Below, one piece after another: positions 1-9,582 of a stretch of DNA of 64,000 bases (within the stretch, counting starts at the first letter, position 1; each line of letters starts with the position of its first letter). The notes beneath the pieces were generated by a model, which saw nothing but the letters and a program-made list of their open reading frames with translations, was not told the origin of the DNA and searched no databases. A program made the position numbers and the translations under genes. The DNA lies in NCBI GenBank assembly GCA_039636865.1, contig CP144172.1, forward strand, positions 186,001 through 250,000. The letters run 5' to 3'. Source of the DNA: Dermatophilaceae bacterium Sec6.4 (GTDB lineage Bacteria; Actinomycetota; Actinomycetes; Actinomycetales; Dermatophilaceae).

Positions 1-1679
1 TCGGTGACTATCTGCGCGATTTCGAAAAGCTGGTGCAGTCCCACGGGCTGTCCAGCGCTCCGTACGGCCACTTCGGCGACGGTTGTATGCACGTACGGCT
101 CGACATTCCGATCGATGCACCTGGTGGACCCGGCTACCTGCGGTCCTTCATGGTGGATGCCGCGAAACTCGTTGCCACCTATGGCGGCTCACTCTCCGGT
201 GAGCACGGCGACGGTCGCGCGCGCAGCGAGCTACTACCGCTGATGTACTCGCCCGAGGTCATTGACCTCTTCGGCGCCGCCAAGGCGATCTGCGACCCGG
301 ACAACCTGCTGAACCCGGGAGTGCTCGTCGACCCGGCGCCGCTGACCGCCGACCTGCGCTTCCCCGCTCGTAAGACCCCTACGCCGCTCGCCTTCGCCTG
401 GACCGCTGACGGGGGCGATTTCAGTCAGGCCGTGCACCGCTGCACCGGCGTCGGTAAATGCCGCGCTGACAACACCGCCAGCGGTGGCGTGATGTGCCCG
501 TCGTACCTGGCAACACGCGAGGAGAAGGATTCCACTCGCGGGCGCGCACGGGTGCTGCAGGAGATGCTCAACGGCTCGGTCGTGCAGGGCGGCTGGCGCT
601 CACCGGAGGTGCACGACGCACTCGACCTGTGCCTCTCGTGCAAGGGCTGCGCGTCGGACTGCCCGACCGGGATCGACATGGCGTCCTACAAGGCCGAGGT
701 CCTGCACCAGTCGTACAAGGGCCGACTGCGACCGGTATCGCACTACGTGCTCGGCCAACTGCCACGCTGGGTGCGTGCCGGCGCGCGGGTACCGCGAATC
801 GCGAACATCGCACTGCGACTGGGTGACCGGGTCCCGCTCGCGAAGTCCGCAGTCGGCGTCGATTCCCGGCGCAGCATCCCCGCCATCGCCGCCGACCCGT
901 TCCGCAGCTGGGCCCGCACGCACGACCTGGCGCCGTTCGATCCCGCGAGCAGCACCGGAAACGAGGTCGTGCTGCTGGTCGACACCTTCACGGACAACTT
1001 CTCCCCCGCCGTCGGTGCAGCCATGGTCGCGGTGCTCCGCGACGCGGGATACACGCCCAGGCTTCCCACGGCCTCAGGATGCTGCGGGTTGACCTGGATC
1101 TCCACCGGTCAGCTCGACGGCGCACGCAAGCAACTCGAGCGCACGATCGCGGGGCTCCTGCCGGCCGCGAGCGCCGGCGTGCCGATCGTCGGGATCGAGC
1201 CGTCGTGCACCGCGGTGTTGCGGCATGACGCAGCCGAACTGGTGCCGACCGCCGATGCGCGAGCTGTGCGTGATGCGACCGTCACTCTGGCCGAACTGCT
1301 CGCTCGCACGCCGGGCTGGACACCGCCGTCACTGGCCGGGGTGCGGGTGATCGCCCAGCCGCACTGCCACCACCACGCGGTGATGAGCTGGGCTGCCGAC
1401 GCCGCGCTGCTCGCAGACGCCGGCGCCGACGTTCAGCGCCTCGGCGGATGCTGCGGACTAGCAGGAAACTTCGGTGTCGAGAAGGGCCACTACGAGGTCT
1501 CTGTAGCGATCGCGGAGCAACAGCTCCTGCCCGCCGTACGCGCAGCACGGCCGGGCGATGTGGTGCTCGCGGACGGCTTCTCCTGCCGCACGCAACTGGA
1601 TGACCTGCTGGGCGCAATGCCGGACGGTACGTCTCGTGGGACACATCTGGCGGAACTACTGGCCGCCCACCTGCACTGA
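1..1679 (+). CDS. FAD- and 4Fe-4S-containing oxidoreductase (GlcD-GlcF / D-lactate dehydrogenase type), 3' part
   Basis: The gene enters from the left edge with its frame open from base 3, so the N-terminal FAD-binding half is missing. The visible part starts in the C-terminal FAD-linked oxidase domain (GHFGDGCMH, then SGEHGDGRARSELL and CDPDNLLNPG, the usual domain end). Two ferredoxin-like motifs follow: a CTGVGKC segment with a later MCPSY, and CLSCKGCASDCP. The C-terminal half carries two CCG cysteine motifs (ASGCCGLTW, LGGCCGLAGNFG), as in GlcF and heterodisulfide-reductase-like subunits. Fused FAD/Fe-S proteins of this kind oxidise 2-hydroxyacids such as glycolate or D-lactate at the membrane and pass electrons to quinone or cytochrome. 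The substrate cannot be read from the sequence. The stop lies 64 bases from the convergent E2 gene, across a hairpin. Confidence 0.88.
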   Translation, partial: GDYLRDFEKLVQSHGLSSAPYGHFGDGCMHVRLDIPIDAPGGPGYLRSFMVDAAKLVATYGGSLSGEHGDGRARSELLPLMYSPEVIDLFGAAKAICDPDNLLNPGVLVDPAPLTADLRFPARKTPTPLAFAWTADGGDFSQAVHRCTGVGKCRADNTASGGVMCPSYLATREEKDSTRGRARVLQEMLNGSVVQGGWRSPEVHDALDLCLSCKGCASDCPTGIDMASYKAEVLHQSYKGRLRPVSHYVLGQLPRWVRAGARVPRIANIALRLGDRVPLAKSAVGVDSRRSIPAIAADPFRSWARTHDLAPFDPASSTGNEVVLLVDTFTDNFSPAVGAAMVAVLRDAGYTPRLPTASGCCGLTWISTGQLDGARKQLERTIAGLLPAASAGVPIVGIEPSCTAVLRHDAAELVPTADARAVRDATVTLAELLARTPGWTPPSLAGVRVIAQPHCHHHAVMSWAADAALLADAGADVQRLGGCCGLAGNFGVEKGHYEVSVAIAEQQLLPAVRAARPGDVVLADGFSCRTQLDDLLGAMPDGTSRGTHLAELLAAHLH

Positions 1680-1692
1680 TCGACCTCGCGAC

Positions 1693-1738
1693 GTTGGTAG
1701 CAGCCGCGCGCCCTCTCGAGCGCGTAGCTGCTACCAAC
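1693..1738. terminator. Bidirectional hairpin between convergent genes
   Basis: Perfect 12-bp arms GTTGGTAGCAGC (1693-1704) and GCTGCTACCAAC (1727-1738) sit between the convergent oxidoreductase and E2 stop codons. After a two-base mismatch the stem can extend further inward (CGCGC with GCGCG). There is no long T-tract. Position and symmetry suggest a terminator for both transcripts. Confidence 0.6.
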
Positions 1739-1743
1739 TCGCC

Positions 1744-3186
1744 TCAGCCCCAGATAAGCGCGCGCGCCGGATCCTCCAACAGCGCGGCGATATCGGCCAG
1801 AAAGCGTGATCCCAGGTCGCCGTCGATCAACCGGTGGTCGAACGAGAGTGCCAACTGGGTGACCTGACGAGGCACGATCGTGTCGGTACCGTCGGCGGCG
1901 GTGACCACCCACGGCATCTTGCGAATCGCACCGAAGCACAGGATCGCGGCCTCACCGGGATTGATGATCGGAGTGCCCGTATCGACACCGAAGACCCCGA
2001 CATTGGTGATGGTGATGGTGCCGCCGGACATGTCGGCGGGCGGGGTACGGCCCTCACGCGCCGTCGCGGTCAGTCCGCCGATCGCTTCGGCGAGCTCACG
2101 CATCGACATGGTGTCCGCGCCCTTGACGTTGGGCACCACCAGTCCGCGCGGAGTTGCTGCGGCGATACCGAGATTGACGTAGTGCTTCGTGACGATCTCA
2201 GCAGATCCGTCATCGACGTCCTGCCAGGTCGCGTTGACGCCGGGATGACGACGGATAGCGAGGCACATCGCCTTGGCCAGCACCGTCAGAGGCGTCACCT
2301 TCAGTCCGGTGAACTCCCGATCGGTCCGCAGCCGGGCAACCAGATCCATTGTCGCGGTGACATCCACCGTCACGAATTCCGTGACATGCGGAGCGGTGAA
2401 GGCCGATGAACGCATCGCGTCGGCGGTGAGCTTGCGGACACCCTTGACCGGCGTCCGAGTCTCCCGCGAGCCGGCATCAGCCGGCGCCGGCTGCACCGAA
2501 TCATCGGGACCAGCAGCGTCATTCGCCAGGTACCGCTGCACGTCTGCGCGCGAGACAATGCCTGATTCTGCACTCGGCGTGACCTGCGAGAGATCGACCC
2601 CGTGGTCTTTGGCGAACTTTCGCACCGGTGGCTTGGCCAGCGCCTTGCCGCCGGAGACCGGTGCAGCTGCGGCCGGTGTTTCAGCCACGGGCACGGGGGT
2701 CACAGGTACGGAGGCAACAGGGGCCGGCGGCTGCGGGGACGAGGACGGCGCAACAGGTGCCGGGGCGGCAGGCACAACGACTGCTGATCGACGCGCCCGA
2801 CGGGCGGTCGGTGCGGGCGCAGAGCCGTACCCGACCAGATGCGGAACGCGTTCCTCGGGCTCGTCAGCCTTCTGCGTGTCGGCCTTCTCCTCCGGAGCCA
2901 GCGCCGTGGGCGTAGTCACCTCGTCCGGGTCGGTGGTGGCGGCGCCGGCTACCTCCACCGACACGATCGGGGTGCCGACCTCGACGGTGTCGCCCTCCTG
3001 CACAAAAAATTCTTTGATGGTGCCCGCCCAGGGGATGGGTAGCTCCACCAACGATTTCGCCGTCTCGATTTCAACAACGATGTCGTTGGTGGCGACCTCG
3101 TCGCCGACCTTCACCTTCCAGGTGACGATGTCGGCTTCGACCAGTCCCTCACCCGGGTCGGGGAGTTTGAACATTTGCAGAGTCAT
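1744..3186 (-). CDS. Dihydrolipoamide acyltransferase (E2) of a 2-oxoacid dehydrogenase complex
   Basis: 480 residues, normal for an E2 with one lipoyl domain. The N-terminal lipoyl domain (about 1-80) has its acceptor lysine at K44 in EIETAKSLVE; the usual motif is ETDKA, so the residue before the lysine is Ala. An Ala/Pro/Val-rich linker follows, then a peripheral-subunit-binding domain near 185-220 (RKFAKDHGVDLSQV) and the catalytic CoA-acyltransferase domain ending with SFDHRLIDGD, which contains the active-site His and Asp. It is the last gene of the E1alpha-E1beta-E2 operon, 27 bases after E1beta. No E3 gene is in the window. Sequence alone does not decide between pyruvate and branched-chain 2-oxoacids (pdhC or bkdC). 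Confidence 0.92.
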   Translation of the reverse strand: MTLQMFKLPDPGEGLVEADIVTWKVKVGDEVATNDIVVEIETAKSLVELPIPWAGTIKEFFVQEGDTVEVGTPIVSVEVAGAATTDPDEVTTPTALAPEEKADTQKADEPEERVPHLVGYGSAPAPTARRARRSAVVVPAAPAPVAPSSSPQPPAPVASVPVTPVPVAETPAAAAPVSGGKALAKPPVRKFAKDHGVDLSQVTPSAESGIVSRADVQRYLANDAAGPDDSVQPAPADAGSRETRTPVKGVRKLTADAMRSSAFTAPHVTEFVTVDVTATMDLVARLRTDREFTGLKVTPLTVLAKAMCLAIRRHPGVNATWQDVDDGSAEIVTKHYVNLGIAAATPRGLVVPNVKGADTMSMRELAEAIGGLTATAREGRTPPADMSGGTITITNVGVFGVDTGTPIINPGEAAILCFGAIRKMPWVVTAADGTDTIVPRQVTQLALSFDHRLIDGDLGSRFLADIAALLEDPARALIWG

Positions 3187-3213
3187 GCGGAAAGCCCCTC
3201 GGTGCTATCAGTG

Positions 3214-4197
3214 TCAGTAGGCCAGCGAGCGGTCGACGGCATCCAGGATGCGGTCGAGCCCGGGTAGGAACTCTTCCTCGAAGCGGCTCGGCGGGTAGGG
3301 GATGTTGTAGCCACCGACCCGCAGCACCGGTGCCTCCAGGTGGTGGAAGCACTCCTGCTGGATCTCGGCGGCGAGCTCGGCGCCCATCCCGAGGAAGGTG
3401 CTGGCCTCGTGGACGACGATCGCCCGGCCGGTGTCCTTCACGACACGGGTGATCGTGTCGACATCCAGCGGCGAGAGTGAGCGCAGGTCGACGACTTGCA
3501 GCGAGATCCCGTCCTGCTCGGCAGCCGCGGCGGCCTGCAGGCACGTCTTGACCATCGGGCCGTACGTCAGCAACGTCACCTGGGTGCCCTCTCGGACCAC
3601 CCGCGCATCGTGCAGACCGAGGCGTACGCCCGCGTCGAGATCGACCTCTGCGCGCTCGTGGTAACGACGTTTCGGCTCGTAGAACATGACCGGATCATCG
3701 CTCTCGATGGCCTGCTGGATCATCCAGTAGGCATCGGCCGGGTCGGAGCAGGCCACGACCCGCAGCCCCGCGGTGTGCGCGAAGTAGGCCTCGTTGGACT
3801 CGCTGTGGTGCTCAACAGCGCCGATACCGCCGCCGAACGGCACCCGGATCACAATCGGCAGTCGCAGCGACCCCCGCGAACGGGCATGCATCTTGGCCAA
3901 CTGGGCCACGATCTGGTCGAACGCCGGGTAGATGAACCCGTCGAACTGAATCTCGACCACCGGGCGGTACCCACGCAGCGCGAGCCCGATCGCAGTACCG
4001 ACGATGCCGGACTCGGCCAGCGGGGTGTCGACGACGCGGTCCTCGCCGAAGTCCTTCTGCAGGCCCTCGGTGATCCGGAAGACACCGCCGAGCTTGCCGA
4101 CGTCCTCCCCCATCAGCAGCACCTTCGGGTCGTGCTCCATGGCTGCGCGCAGCCCGGAGTTCAGGCCTTTCGCGAGGCTCATCTTCTGCATCGCCAT
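3214..4197 (-). CDS. 2-oxoacid dehydrogenase E1 component, beta subunit
   Basis: 327 residues, the usual length of the transketolase-like beta subunit of heterotetrameric E1. The pyrimidine-binding domain is at the N-terminus (LLMGEDVGKLGGVFRITEGL; PLAESGIVGTAIGLALRGYRPVVEIQF) and the transketolase C-terminal domain follows (LTYGPMVKTCLQAA; DLRSLSPLDVDTI). With E1alpha it binds thiamine diphosphate, decarboxylates the 2-oxoacid and acylates the lipoyl group of E2. Its ATG shares one base with the E1alpha stop (TGATG), which implies translational coupling. It could be pyruvate- or branched-chain-specific (PdhB/BkdB). Confidence 0.92.
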   Translation of the reverse strand: MAMQKMSLAKGLNSGLRAAMEHDPKVLLMGEDVGKLGGVFRITEGLQKDFGEDRVVDTPLAESGIVGTAIGLALRGYRPVVEIQFDGFIYPAFDQIVAQLAKMHARSRGSLRLPIVIRVPFGGGIGAVEHHSESNEAYFAHTAGLRVVACSDPADAYWMIQQAIESDDPVMFYEPKRRYHERAEVDLDAGVRLGLHDARVVREGTQVTLLTYGPMVKTCLQAAAAAEQDGISLQVVDLRSLSPLDVDTITRVVKDTGRAIVVHEASTFLGMGAELAAEIQQECFHHLEAPVLRVGGYNIPYPPSRFEEEFLPGLDRILDAVDRSLAY

Positions 4198-5387
4198 CAG
4201 TGCCCACCCTCCTGATCGAACCCGGCCTGGTAGGCGAGGAACGTCGCTTTCTCGCCATCGACCAACGGGTGTGGATCGACGTAGATCTCGTCGAACATCC
4301 GCGACTGCTCGGGCTCGGGCATGTTCTGACAGGCACTGCGTACCCGTACGGCGAGCTCGTCGGCTTCCTTGTCGACGCCTGCGAAGAACTCTTCGTCCGC
4401 GTACCCCTTCTGGGTGATGAACCCGCGCATCCGCTTGATCGGGTCCTTCTCGCGCCAGATGTCGACTTCGGCCGCAGAGCGGTACTTGGTCGGGTCATCG
4501 GAGGTGGTGTGCGCACCGAGACGGTAGGTGAATGCCTCGATCAACGTCGGTCCCAGCCCGTTGCGCGCATTGTCCAGCGCCATCTTCGTCACCGCATAGA
4601 CCGCGAGGACGTCGTTGCCGTCGACCCGGATGCCGGGGAAGCCGAAACCGAGGGCCCGCTGGTAGGGCGGCACCCGGAACTGCTTGTAGTTGGGCTCGGA
4701 GATGGCCCACTGGTTGTTCTGCACGAAGAAGACGACCGGAGCGTTCGCGACGCCCGCGAAGACCATTGCCTCGTTGAAGTCACCCTGGGCGGTGCCGCCA
4801 TCGCCGGTGAATGCCATTACCGCGGTGTCGCGCTCGGGGTCGCCGGTGCCGACTGCGCCGTCGCGCTGCACACCCATCGCGTATCCGGTCGCGTGCAGCA
4901 TCTGGTTGCCGATGACAATCGTGTACAGGTGGTAGTTCATCTCCTGCGGCGACCAACCACCGTGGTCGACTCCGCGGAAGAGTGCCAGCAACTGCTCCGG
5001 CTGGATCCCACGGCACCAGGCCACACCGTGCTCCCGGTAGCCCGGGAAGGCGTAGTCGTGCGGGGCCATGGCCCGCGCGGAACCCACCTGCGCGGCCTCC
5101 TGACCCAGCAGCGAGGGCCACAGGCCCAACTCGCCCTGGCGCTGCAGCGCGTGCCCTTCGGCGTCCAGGCGCCGTACGAGCACCAGGTCGCGGTACATGG
5201 AGCGGGCATCGGCCGGCTCCATCGCTTCGACGATCTCGGCATAGGGGGTGTTGGCGGGGGTCCGCTCGAGGCGGGTGCCCTCCCCGTCGACGAACTGGAC
5301 CATGTCGGGCCCGCCGTCGGTAATGTCCAGTGGCGTCCCGGCCACGACGGTTTCGTGGTGTACGACGACATCGTGAGTGTCGGTCAC
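4197..5387 (-). CDS. 2-oxoacid dehydrogenase E1 component, alpha subunit
   Basis: 396 residues from a GTG at 5387. This start is chosen because AGGAG lies five bases upstream; the in-frame ATG at 5411 has no comparable site. The core has the thiamine diphosphate motif GDGGTAQGDFNEA closing with FVQNNQWA, plus the family segments GLWPSLLGQEAAQVGSA and FPGYREHGVAW. It forms the E1 heterotetramer with the next gene and heads the operon. Annotation systems often name proteins of this layout PdhA, but BkdA cannot be excluded. Transcription must begin in the 209-base gap upstream. Confidence 0.9.
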   Translation of the reverse strand: MTDTHDVVVHHETVVAGTPLDITDGGPDMVQFVDGEGTRLERTPANTPYAEIVEAMEPADARSMYRDLVLVRRLDAEGHALQRQGELGLWPSLLGQEAAQVGSARAMAPHDYAFPGYREHGVAWCRGIQPEQLLALFRGVDHGGWSPQEMNYHLYTIVIGNQMLHATGYAMGVQRDGAVGTGDPERDTAVMAFTGDGGTAQGDFNEAMVFAGVANAPVVFFVQNNQWAISEPNYKQFRVPPYQRALGFGFPGIRVDGNDVLAVYAVTKMALDNARNGLGPTLIEAFTYRLGAHTTSDDPTKYRSAAEVDIWREKDPIKRMRGFITQKGYADEEFFAGVDKEADELAVRVRSACQNMPEPEQSRMFDEIYVDPHPLVDGEKATFLAYQAGFDQEGGH

Positions 5388-5596
5388 GTGTGCTCCTGTT
5401 CCCTGCGGCATCGGTGGTGCCTGTGGTCGGTCAGCTGGTCACCGCGCGCCAGGGTCGCTGGCAGGCGGTGAACGGTGCCACGTCGTTGTGGCGCCAGTCA
5501 CAACGACGCACATTACCGCGCTCGCCTGACTGCTCCGCCCACTGGCATACATATCTTGCGAATGCACTACTTATTACTACGCCGCTCGCGGTGTTG
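5388..5596. other. Intergenic region upstream of the 2-oxoacid dehydrogenase operon
   Basis: 209 bases between the E1alpha start and the MFS stop, both on the minus strand. It ends in an AT-richer patch near 5545-5582 with two ACTAC copies (5566-5570 and 5576-5580) and a TATGTA-like -10 candidate on the minus strand. I see no ORF with coding character and no clear hairpin. It probably holds the operon promoter; the exact boxes are uncertain. Confidence 0.35.
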
Positions 5597-6799
5597 CTAT
5601 GCCACTCGGGGGCCGGGCTTGGGGCGCAGGATGCGGTGGCAGGCCAACCCGAGCAGCGCGCCCAGGCCCGCGGCCACGACCGGCACGGCGTACCCCGCGT
5701 GCGGGCTCACGCTCTCGACCACGATCCCGCCGAGCGATGACCCGCCTGCGATACCGATGATCATCGCGGTCGAGACGAGGCTGAGCGACTCGGTCACCTG
5801 GTTGGGTGGCACGAGCGCGCTCGCGAGCTTGATGGTGACGATCAATGTGGGGGCGGTGGCGATTCCGGCGAAGGTCAGGGCTACCGCGAGAAACGGCACG
5901 CTGCCCACGAACAGCACGGGCGCCTCCAGCAGGCACATGGCCAGTGCGCCGCCCCACAGCGCACGATTCAGCGGGATCGCGTTGTCCCGCAGGCCGTAAA
6001 CCACGGCCGCGATCGCCGATGCCAATGCATAGAGGGCCAGGATGAACGCGGCCGCCTCCGGGTGGCCGAGCGACGAGGTCGTCGCAATGGTGACAATCTC
6101 GTTCGCGCCGAAGATCCCGCCGATCATGAAGGCGACGGCGCACACCACCAGGACCGCGGGGATACGCAGCACGGATTTGGTCTGCTCGTGGGAGAGCCGG
6201 TCCACCGGGGGTTCGGTATCGGTGCGGGCCAGGAAGATCAGGCTGCCGATTCCGAAGAAGAATGCCGCGGCGATCAGGCCCGCTTCGGGCAGCACCGTGG
6301 TTGCCAATACGACGGCCAACGCCGGACCGCCCACGAAGGTCAACTCGTCGATCACCTGCTCCAGCGACATGGCCGAGTGCAGCAACTTAGGTCGCTCGGA
6401 CAGCAGATAGGACCACCGGGCGCGACTCAGATTGCCTGTCGTCCCGGTCACGGCCGACATCGAGTAGGCGAGGAACAACGTCCAGATGGGCGCACCGAGC
6501 AGGGAGACCAGGACCGTCCCGATCGACCAGAACGTCGACCAGGCCACCAGCGGCAGCGTGACGCGGCGCTGCCCGTAACGATCGACGGCGCGTCCGATCA
6601 ACGCACCGGAGACCGCCAGGACGACCAGCGCGCCCGCGGACACCGCGCCGGCGAGGGAGTAGGACCCGCGACGGCTCGCGACCATCGCGACGACGCCTAC
6701 CCCGAACATCGCGCCGCCGAGTCGCTCGACGGCGGACCCGATCAGAAATTGGCGGGCTCCGGTCACCCGGAGTACGTCGCCGTACCCGTGCGTGCTCAT
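5597..6799 (-). CDS. MFS transporter
   Basis: 400 residues, about twelve hydrophobic helices, with the MFS loop 2-3 signature GRAVDRYGQRR near residue 70. The family exports small molecules or drugs by proton exchange; no substrate is evident. The ATG at 6799 is 12 bases after the aminotransferase stop, so the gene probably ends an operon of stress protein, aminotransferase and transporter. The linkage does not identify a substrate because the aminotransferase has a housekeeping-type role. Confidence 0.85.
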   Translation of the reverse strand: MSTHGYGDVLRVTGARQFLIGSAVERLGGAMFGVGVVAMVASRRGSYSLAGAVSAGALVVLAVSGALIGRAVDRYGQRRVTLPLVAWSTFWSIGTVLVSLLGAPIWTLFLAYSMSAVTGTTGNLSRARWSYLLSERPKLLHSAMSLEQVIDELTFVGGPALAVVLATTVLPEAGLIAAAFFFGIGSLIFLARTDTEPPVDRLSHEQTKSVLRIPAVLVVCAVAFMIGGIFGANEIVTIATTSSLGHPEAAAFILALYALASAIAAVVYGLRDNAIPLNRALWGGALAMCLLEAPVLFVGSVPFLAVALTFAGIATAPTLIVTIKLASALVPPNQVTESLSLVSTAMIIGIAGGSSLGGIVVESVSPHAGYAVPVVAAGLGALLGLACHRILRPKPGPRVA

Positions 6800-6811
6800 C
6801 GACGTCGTCGG

Positions 6812-7909
6812 TCAGCCGGCGCGAAACGCTGCAGCGACCTGGATCAGTCGGTCGTTGGCTGCGGTCTCGGCGATCGTCGCGCGCACGCCGTCGCCGGGGA
6901 AGGGCCGCACCGTCAGACCCGCGGCCTCGGCTGCGGTTGCGAAGGACAGGGCATCGTCGCCGAGCGGGAACCAGATGAAGTTCGCCTGGGTCACCGGCAG
7001 CTCCCAGCCCTGCGCGATCAGTGCTGCGACCACGCGGTCGCGTTCGGCGACCAGAGCGTTGACCCGCTCCAGCAGCTCGGCCTCGGCATCAAGGCTCGCC
7101 ACGGCAGCCCGCTGGGCGATCTCGCTGACCCCGAAGGGTGTCGCGGCCTTGCGTAGGGCTTCGGCGATCCGGGGCGCCGCGACCGCGTATCCCACGCGTA
7201 GCCCGGCCAGCCCGTACGCCTTGGAGAAGGTCCGCAACACGGCGACGTTGGGGTGGGCTGCGACGACTTCCATACCGCGCACGGCGTCCTGGTCGCGGAC
7301 GAACTCCAGGTAGGCCTCATCCACCACGACCAGCACCGAGGACGGCACCCGGGCGAGGAAGTCCTCCAGCTCCGCCGCGCCGACGGCAGGCCCGGTGGGG
7401 TTGTTGGGGGTGCAGACCAGCACGAGTCGGGTGCGGTCGGTGATCGCATCAGCCATCGCCGACAGGTCGTGCCGAGCCTCGGCGTCCAGCGGCACCTGCA
7501 CCGAAGTAGCGCCCGCGAGCGCGATCACGATGGGGTAGGCCTCGAAGCTGCGCCACGCGTAGACGACCTCGTCGCCCGGGTCGCAGGTGATCTGCAGCAG
7601 TTGGGCGAGCACGCCCACACTGCCGGTTCCCGTGGCGATCCGGTCGGGGCTGACACCGAGCGCGCGACCGATCCGCTCGGTCATCGCTGTAACGGCCATA
7701 TCAGGGTAGCGGTTCAGATTGGCAGCGGCATCTGCGACTTCGGCGAGCACCGACGGCAGCGGCGGGTACGGGTTCTCGTTGGAGCTGATCTTGTACGCCG
7801 TGACGTCGGTGCGCGTAGTCGCCGGTTTCCCCGGACGGTAGGCGGGTACGGAATCCAGCACGCGCCGTAGCGCTACCTCAGGTGGATCGTTCTCGGACGG
7901 GTGCGTCAC
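6812..7909 (-). CDS. Histidinol-phosphate / aromatic aminotransferase (PLP class I/II)
   Basis: 365 residues from a GTG at 7909 that overlaps the preceding stop as GTGA. The open frame continues to 8179, but that part lies inside the neighbouring gene. Fold-type I aminotransferase: [11 protein letters not shown] at the N-terminus, [17 protein letters not shown], and the PLP lysine in [15 protein letters not shown]. HisC proteins convert imidazole acetol phosphate to histidinol phosphate. Actinobacterial Pat proteins of the same family use aromatic 2-oxoacids, and a copy away from other his genes, as here, could be either. Confidence 0.88.
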   Translation of the reverse strand: MTHPSENDPPEVALRRVLDSVPAYRPGKPATTRTDVTAYKISSNENPYPPLPSVLAEVADAAANLNRYPDMAVTAMTERIGRALGVSPDRIATGTGSVGVLAQLLQITCDPGDEVVYAWRSFEAYPIVIALAGATSVQVPLDAEARHDLSAMADAITDRTRLVLVCTPNNPTGPAVGAAELEDFLARVPSSVLVVVDEAYLEFVRDQDAVRGMEVVAAHPNVAVLRTFSKAYGLAGLRVGYAVAAPRIAEALRKAATPFGVSEIAQRAAVASLDAEAELLERVNALVAERDRVVAALIAQGWELPVTQANFIWFPLGDDALSFATAAEAAGLTVRPFPGDGVRATIAETAANDRLIQVAAAFRAG

Positions 7910-8418
7910 AGCCGTGGGCCCTGCAGACCGGAGTCCAACTTCTCCAGCATTTCCCGACCCTGCTGGGCGAACTTGTGCTCGACGAGTACTTCGTAGCGGG
8001 TGGCGACGATGGTGCTGACGGAGGTGAAGTCGCGGCGTCCCTGCGACATCGAGTAGCCGATCGCGGCGTAGACCACACCGAAGACCGCACCGAAGACGAT
8101 GCCACCGAAGATCACCGCAGCCTTGTTGCTGTTGGCGTCGAAGACCGACAGCAGCAACCCGATGAGCAACCCGATCCACGCGCCGGAGGCGACGCCACTA
8201 CCGATGACCCGACCCCAGGTGAGGCGGGCGGTGACGCGCTCAACCTGTTTGAGGTCGGTGCCGACGATCATGCAGTTCTGTACGGGGAACTCGTTGTCGG
8301 AAAGATAGTCGACCGCGCGCTGCGCGCCGAGGTAATCGTCGTAGACCCCGAGGGATTGGGGGTAGTCCAAGGCCAGCAGGGATGCGCGGGCAGCCTGCAT
8401 CGGGTTCTGATTGCTCAT
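7906..8418 (-). CDS. General stress protein 17M-like (YflT domain) membrane protein
   Basis: 170 residues. The N-terminal part ([39 protein letters not shown]) matches the YflT / general stress protein 17M domain. Two hydrophobic segments follow at about 78-93 and 103-120, the first Gly-rich ([15 protein letters not shown]), like a glycine-zipper. Family members are stress-induced in Bacillus; their biochemical function is unknown. The four-base overlap with the aminotransferase start indicates translational coupling. Confidence 0.82.
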   Translation of the reverse strand: MSNQNPMQAARASLLALDYPQSLGVYDDYLGAQRAVDYLSDNEFPVQNCMIVGTDLKQVERVTARLTWGRVIGSGVASGAWIGLLIGLLLSVFDANSNKAAVIFGGIVFGAVFGVVYAAIGYSMSQGRRDFTSVSTIVATRYEVLVEHKFAQQGREMLEKLDSGLQGPRL

Positions 8419-8427
8419 GACCCCAGT

Positions 8428-8464
8428 CTCTCATCGAGCGGTGGACGTCGCCGCTCGATGAGAG
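8428..8464. repeat. Palindromic intergenic repeat, TCGAGCGG family, short form
   Basis: Perfect 14-bp arms CTCTCATCGAGCGG (8428-8441) and CCGCTCGATGAGAG (8451-8464) with a nine-base loop. The CATCGAGCGG core also begins the longer elements at 38447 and 45004. It lies between the YflT-like start and the GNAT-Nudix stop, both on the minus strand, so it may end the GNAT-Nudix transcript. Confidence 0.7.
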
Positions 8465-8472
8465 GGCACCGA

Positions 8473-9492
8473 TCACCAGGCGGGGTCTTGACCGTTTTCC
8501 AGGTAGACGGTGCCGGTGCCCTCGTCGATCGCCTGCACGGAACGCTCGATGATCCGTGCCGTGTACTCGGCGGTGTGTGCACCGACGTCCTGCACCGCAC
8601 GCCAGTGCGTGGCCGCGATCTCACGCGGCTGCAAGGCCCCCGGCTCCGACGTCACCCGCACGTCGAAAACGAAGAGCGTGGCGTCGTCCCAGCCGCGCCA
8701 CGGTGGCAGCCAACTGACAGCGGCCAGCGAATGCACCGTGCCGTGCAGTGACAACTCCTCGGCTACCTCGCGCAGAACGGCGGTCGCCGGGGATTCGGCC
8801 GGGTCGACCACTCCCCCGGGTAGATCCCAGAACCGTTTGTACGTCGGCTGGCACAACAGCACCTCACCAGCTTCGTTACGGATGAGCGCCTGGGCAATGG
8901 CGCGCTTGGTCGGCAAGGTGGAGTTGAGCACCCGCGCGAACGAACCCCGGTCAGTCACGCTCGGGTCGTCGGCCAGCCGCGCGAAGATCGCCTGGTCGAT
9001 GCGCGCACCGTCTATGGAGCCCGAGGGCAACGCGCCGCGGGCCGTGCCCTCCTTCAACATCCCTGCCCGCGCCGCGACACGACCGGACGCAGTGTCGCTG
9101 TCGGCAAGCCGGGTCTCGACCCGGGCAATCCCGAGGTTCTCGAAAGCATGCCGCAGGAGCAGCTGCAGGGCCCCCGCCGCGACCAGCTGGGTATCGGCCT
9201 TGAACAACTGCCACGAGACGACGGCGGTGTCACCCAACGCTTCAGCAGTGGCGCCGGCTAGCAGCAGCCCACCGATCACGACGTCGCTGTGCTCAATCGC
9301 CAGGCTGACCTTCGACCCGTCCTCCTCCTGGTCGGCCAGCCAGCGTTCCAGGCCTTCATCCAGGCCCGCATCGGTTTCGAACCAGCCGGAGGCCACAGCG
9401 CTCTTCTTCAGTCCGTGCAGGTCATCGGAGGTCCACGGGCGCAGCACCAGAGGTCCGTCGCGCAGGGTCGGCGTCGAGGCAGCAATCGGCAT
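8473..9492 (-). CDS. GNAT N-acetyltransferase fused to a Nudix hydrolase
   Basis: 339 residues. The N-terminal half is a GNAT acetyltransferase of the ribosomal-protein-acetylase type (LVLRPWTSDDLHGL at the start; GALQLLLRHAFENLGIARVETR and a late GRVAARAGMLKEG). The second half, from about residue 190, is a Nudix domain with the box G-VVDPA-E, seven residues, REVAEEL; the usual Gly near the end of the box is Ser. A Nudix domain cleaves a nucleoside diphosphate linked to another group and a GNAT domain acetylates an amine. Substrates are unknown. It stands alone, bounded by hairpins on both sides. Confidence 0.85.
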   Translation of the reverse strand: MPIAASTPTLRDGPLVLRPWTSDDLHGLKKSAVASGWFETDAGLDEGLERWLADQEEDGSKVSLAIEHSDVVIGGLLLAGATAEALGDTAVVSWQLFKADTQLVAAGALQLLLRHAFENLGIARVETRLADSDTASGRVAARAGMLKEGTARGALPSGSIDGARIDQAIFARLADDPSVTDRGSFARVLNSTLPTKRAIAQALIRNEAGEVLLCQPTYKRFWDLPGGVVDPAESPATAVLREVAEELSLHGTVHSLAAVSWLPPWRGWDDATLFVFDVRVTSEPGALQPREIAATHWRAVQDVGAHTAEYTARIIERSVQAIDEGTGTVYLENGQDPAW

Positions 9493-9582
9493 ATACCGAC
9501 TCTACGACGGCCGGCTCGAGGGCCGTCCACCTGCGCACGGACCACGCCTTCCTGGTACGGGCACAACGGCCCATCACGACAA

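Noticed and set aside
5561..5580. BlaI-type operator upstream of the 2-oxoacid dehydrogenase operon
   Set aside because: The two ACTAC copies are direct repeats rather than a dyad, so they do not match the cydA operator.
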